Positions 5,392-6,183 of a stretch of 6,183 nucleotides of DNA are shown piece after piece. How positions within the stretch are numbered: the first letter of the stretch is position 1; each line of letters opens with the position of its first letter. This stretch comes from Methylococcaceae bacterium (GTDB lineage: Bacteria; Pseudomonadota; Gammaproteobacteria; Methylococcales; Methylomonadaceae), in NCBI GenBank assembly GCA_030618325.1, contig JAUXDP010000191.1, positions 1 to 6,183 on the forward strand, read 5' to 3'. The notes under the pieces are model-generated. The model was not told where the DNA came from. It searched no databases and worked only from the letters and a program-made list of their open reading frames with translations. Made by a program: the position numbers and the translations under genes.

Positions 5392-6183
5392 GTTCAGCTT
5401 CCGTTCGAACCCAGGATTCATGTGTGGCTGGTTTACCTAAAAGAAACCCCTGAAAATAATTACATCCTATCTCGGACAGGCATCTTTTCTGCTCTTCGGT
5501 TTCTACTCCTTCAGCAATCACTTTCATATTAAATTCTTTAGCCATAAAAATCATCGACTTTATTAAGGATATATCTGAATGAGAAGAGGGTAAATCTTTA
5601 ATGAATTCCCGATCAATCTTCAATGTATCAAAATTGAGTTTTTTTAACTGTGACAAATTTGAATAACCTGTACCAAAATCATCGATAAAATACTTAATAT
5701 CTTTTAAATAGGGTGAATTAATTAAATTTTCGAGATGTTCGTTCATGCCCATCATCAGCCTTTCTGTCACTTCTATGACTAATTGATGGGGAGACTGGAT
5801 GTTTGACCGGCTGATAATGGATTCAAGGCTAGATTTAAAGGCATGATGCTCAAGTTGTTTCGGTGATACATTAACAGAAACATATTCACCATTCGGGCAA
5901 TGCTTATTGATAAACTCAATGGCCACCTGCATGATATGCTCACCTAGCATTAATATTAAATCAGACTCTTCAGCAATAGGGATGAACTCATTGGGCGAAA
6001 TCGACCCAAATTCAGGATTAGACCATCTGGAAAGGCTCTCATAACCCACAATATGATCATTGTTGAAAATGGGTTGAAAATAGACCTCCAGTTGTTTATT
6101 TTCAACCGCTAAACGAAGTTCATTTTCTAATTCCAGTTTGCGTTTGGTTGCTGAGGTATGTTGGTTTTTATAGGAGGTGTGTT
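5330..6183 (-). CDS. C-terminal part of a c-di-GMP EAL phosphodiesterase, probably a GGDEF-EAL protein (5' end outside the window)
   Basis: The frame is open to the right edge, so the true start lies outside; 283 residues are visible. EAL domains hydrolyse cyclic di-GMP to pGpG, controlling motility and biofilm. Counting from the edge, the catalytic set is complete: E48 (YESLSRW, a Ser variant of the EAL signature), N104 (SVNVSPKQL), E137 (EVTE), D167-D168 (DDFGTGYS), K188 (LKIDREF), E224 (IAEGVET) and Q244 (QGFLLGKP). Activity is therefore likely. Just before it, KRKLELENELRLAVENKQLEVYFQPIF is the usual linker following a GGDEF domain, so an upstream GGDEF domain is expected but not seen. 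A GTG at 6049 could start a shorter frame, but that would remove the conserved YFQPIF strand. The last 20 residues are read antisense to amiB's LysM codons, with which it overlaps by 62 bp. Confidence 0.92.
   Translation of the reverse strand, partial: HTSYKNQHTSATKRKLELENELRLAVENKQLEVYFQPIFNNDHIVGYESLSRWSNPEFGSISPNEFIPIAEESDLILMLGEHIMQVAIEFINKHCPNGEYVSVNVSPKQLEHHAFKSSLESIISRSNIQSPHQLVIEVTERLMMGMNEHLENLINSPYLKDIKYFIDDFGTGYSNLSQLKKLNFDTLKIDREFIKDLPSSHSDISLIKSMIFMAKEFNMKVIAEGVETEEQKRCLSEIGCNYFQGFLLGKPATHESWVRTEAEPILAELTTPDQLEFYYRLMN

Noticed and set aside
5391..5411. GGTTC ... GAACC inverted repeat after amiB as a terminator
   Set aside because: The stem is only 5 bp with an 11-nt loop, no T-run follows, and it lies inside the opposing EAL coding frame.

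Overview
The window looks like a chromosomal segment of a gammaproteobacterium. The main evidence is gene order: queG, divergent from nnrDE - tsaE - amiB, is the arrangement known from E. coli and Pseudomonas, where mutL, miaA and hfq follow. The AT-leaning composition and the 'GCGTGGGAACGATGA' repeat family make a methanotroph of the Methylococcales or a similar group plausible, but that is a guess from memory and not something the sequence proves.

Layout from left to right. Bases 1-79 hold copies of a palindromic repeat. Bases 80-617 (minus strand) hold a ParD-ParE toxin-antitoxin operon, antitoxin gene first, with a good promoter candidate at 662-690 and a 10-bp-period direct repeat in its leader. 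Bases 710-1888 (minus) hold queG, the last enzyme of queuosine synthesis, whose final 40 codons come from a 110-bp copy of the repeat inserted at the end of the gene. Bases 1889-2074 are a divergent intergenic region that carries another half-copy of the repeat just upstream of nnrDE. Bases 2075-5391 (plus) hold nnrDE (repair of damaged NAD(P)H), tsaE (ATPase for the t6A tRNA modification) and amiB (secreted peptidoglycan amidase with AMIN and LysM domains). nnrDE and tsaE overlap by 4 nt; amiB has its own extended -10 element. From 5330 to the right edge (minus) lies the C-terminal part of a c-di-GMP EAL phosphodiesterase, probably a GGDEF-EAL protein, convergent with amiB and overlapping it by 62 bp; mutL, expected here, is absent.

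Housekeeping themes are tRNA modification (queG, tsaE), metabolite repair (nnrDE) and cell-wall cleavage (amiB). The accessory layer is the repeat family and the parDE module it brackets. The most unusual signal is the repeat: its two strands encode nearly the same stop-free peptide framework (SSFPRSAW ... RSAS ... DAER ... HAERGNDE), and one copy has become the C-terminus of QueG. No CRISPR array, rRNA, tRNA, transposase or phage gene is visible.
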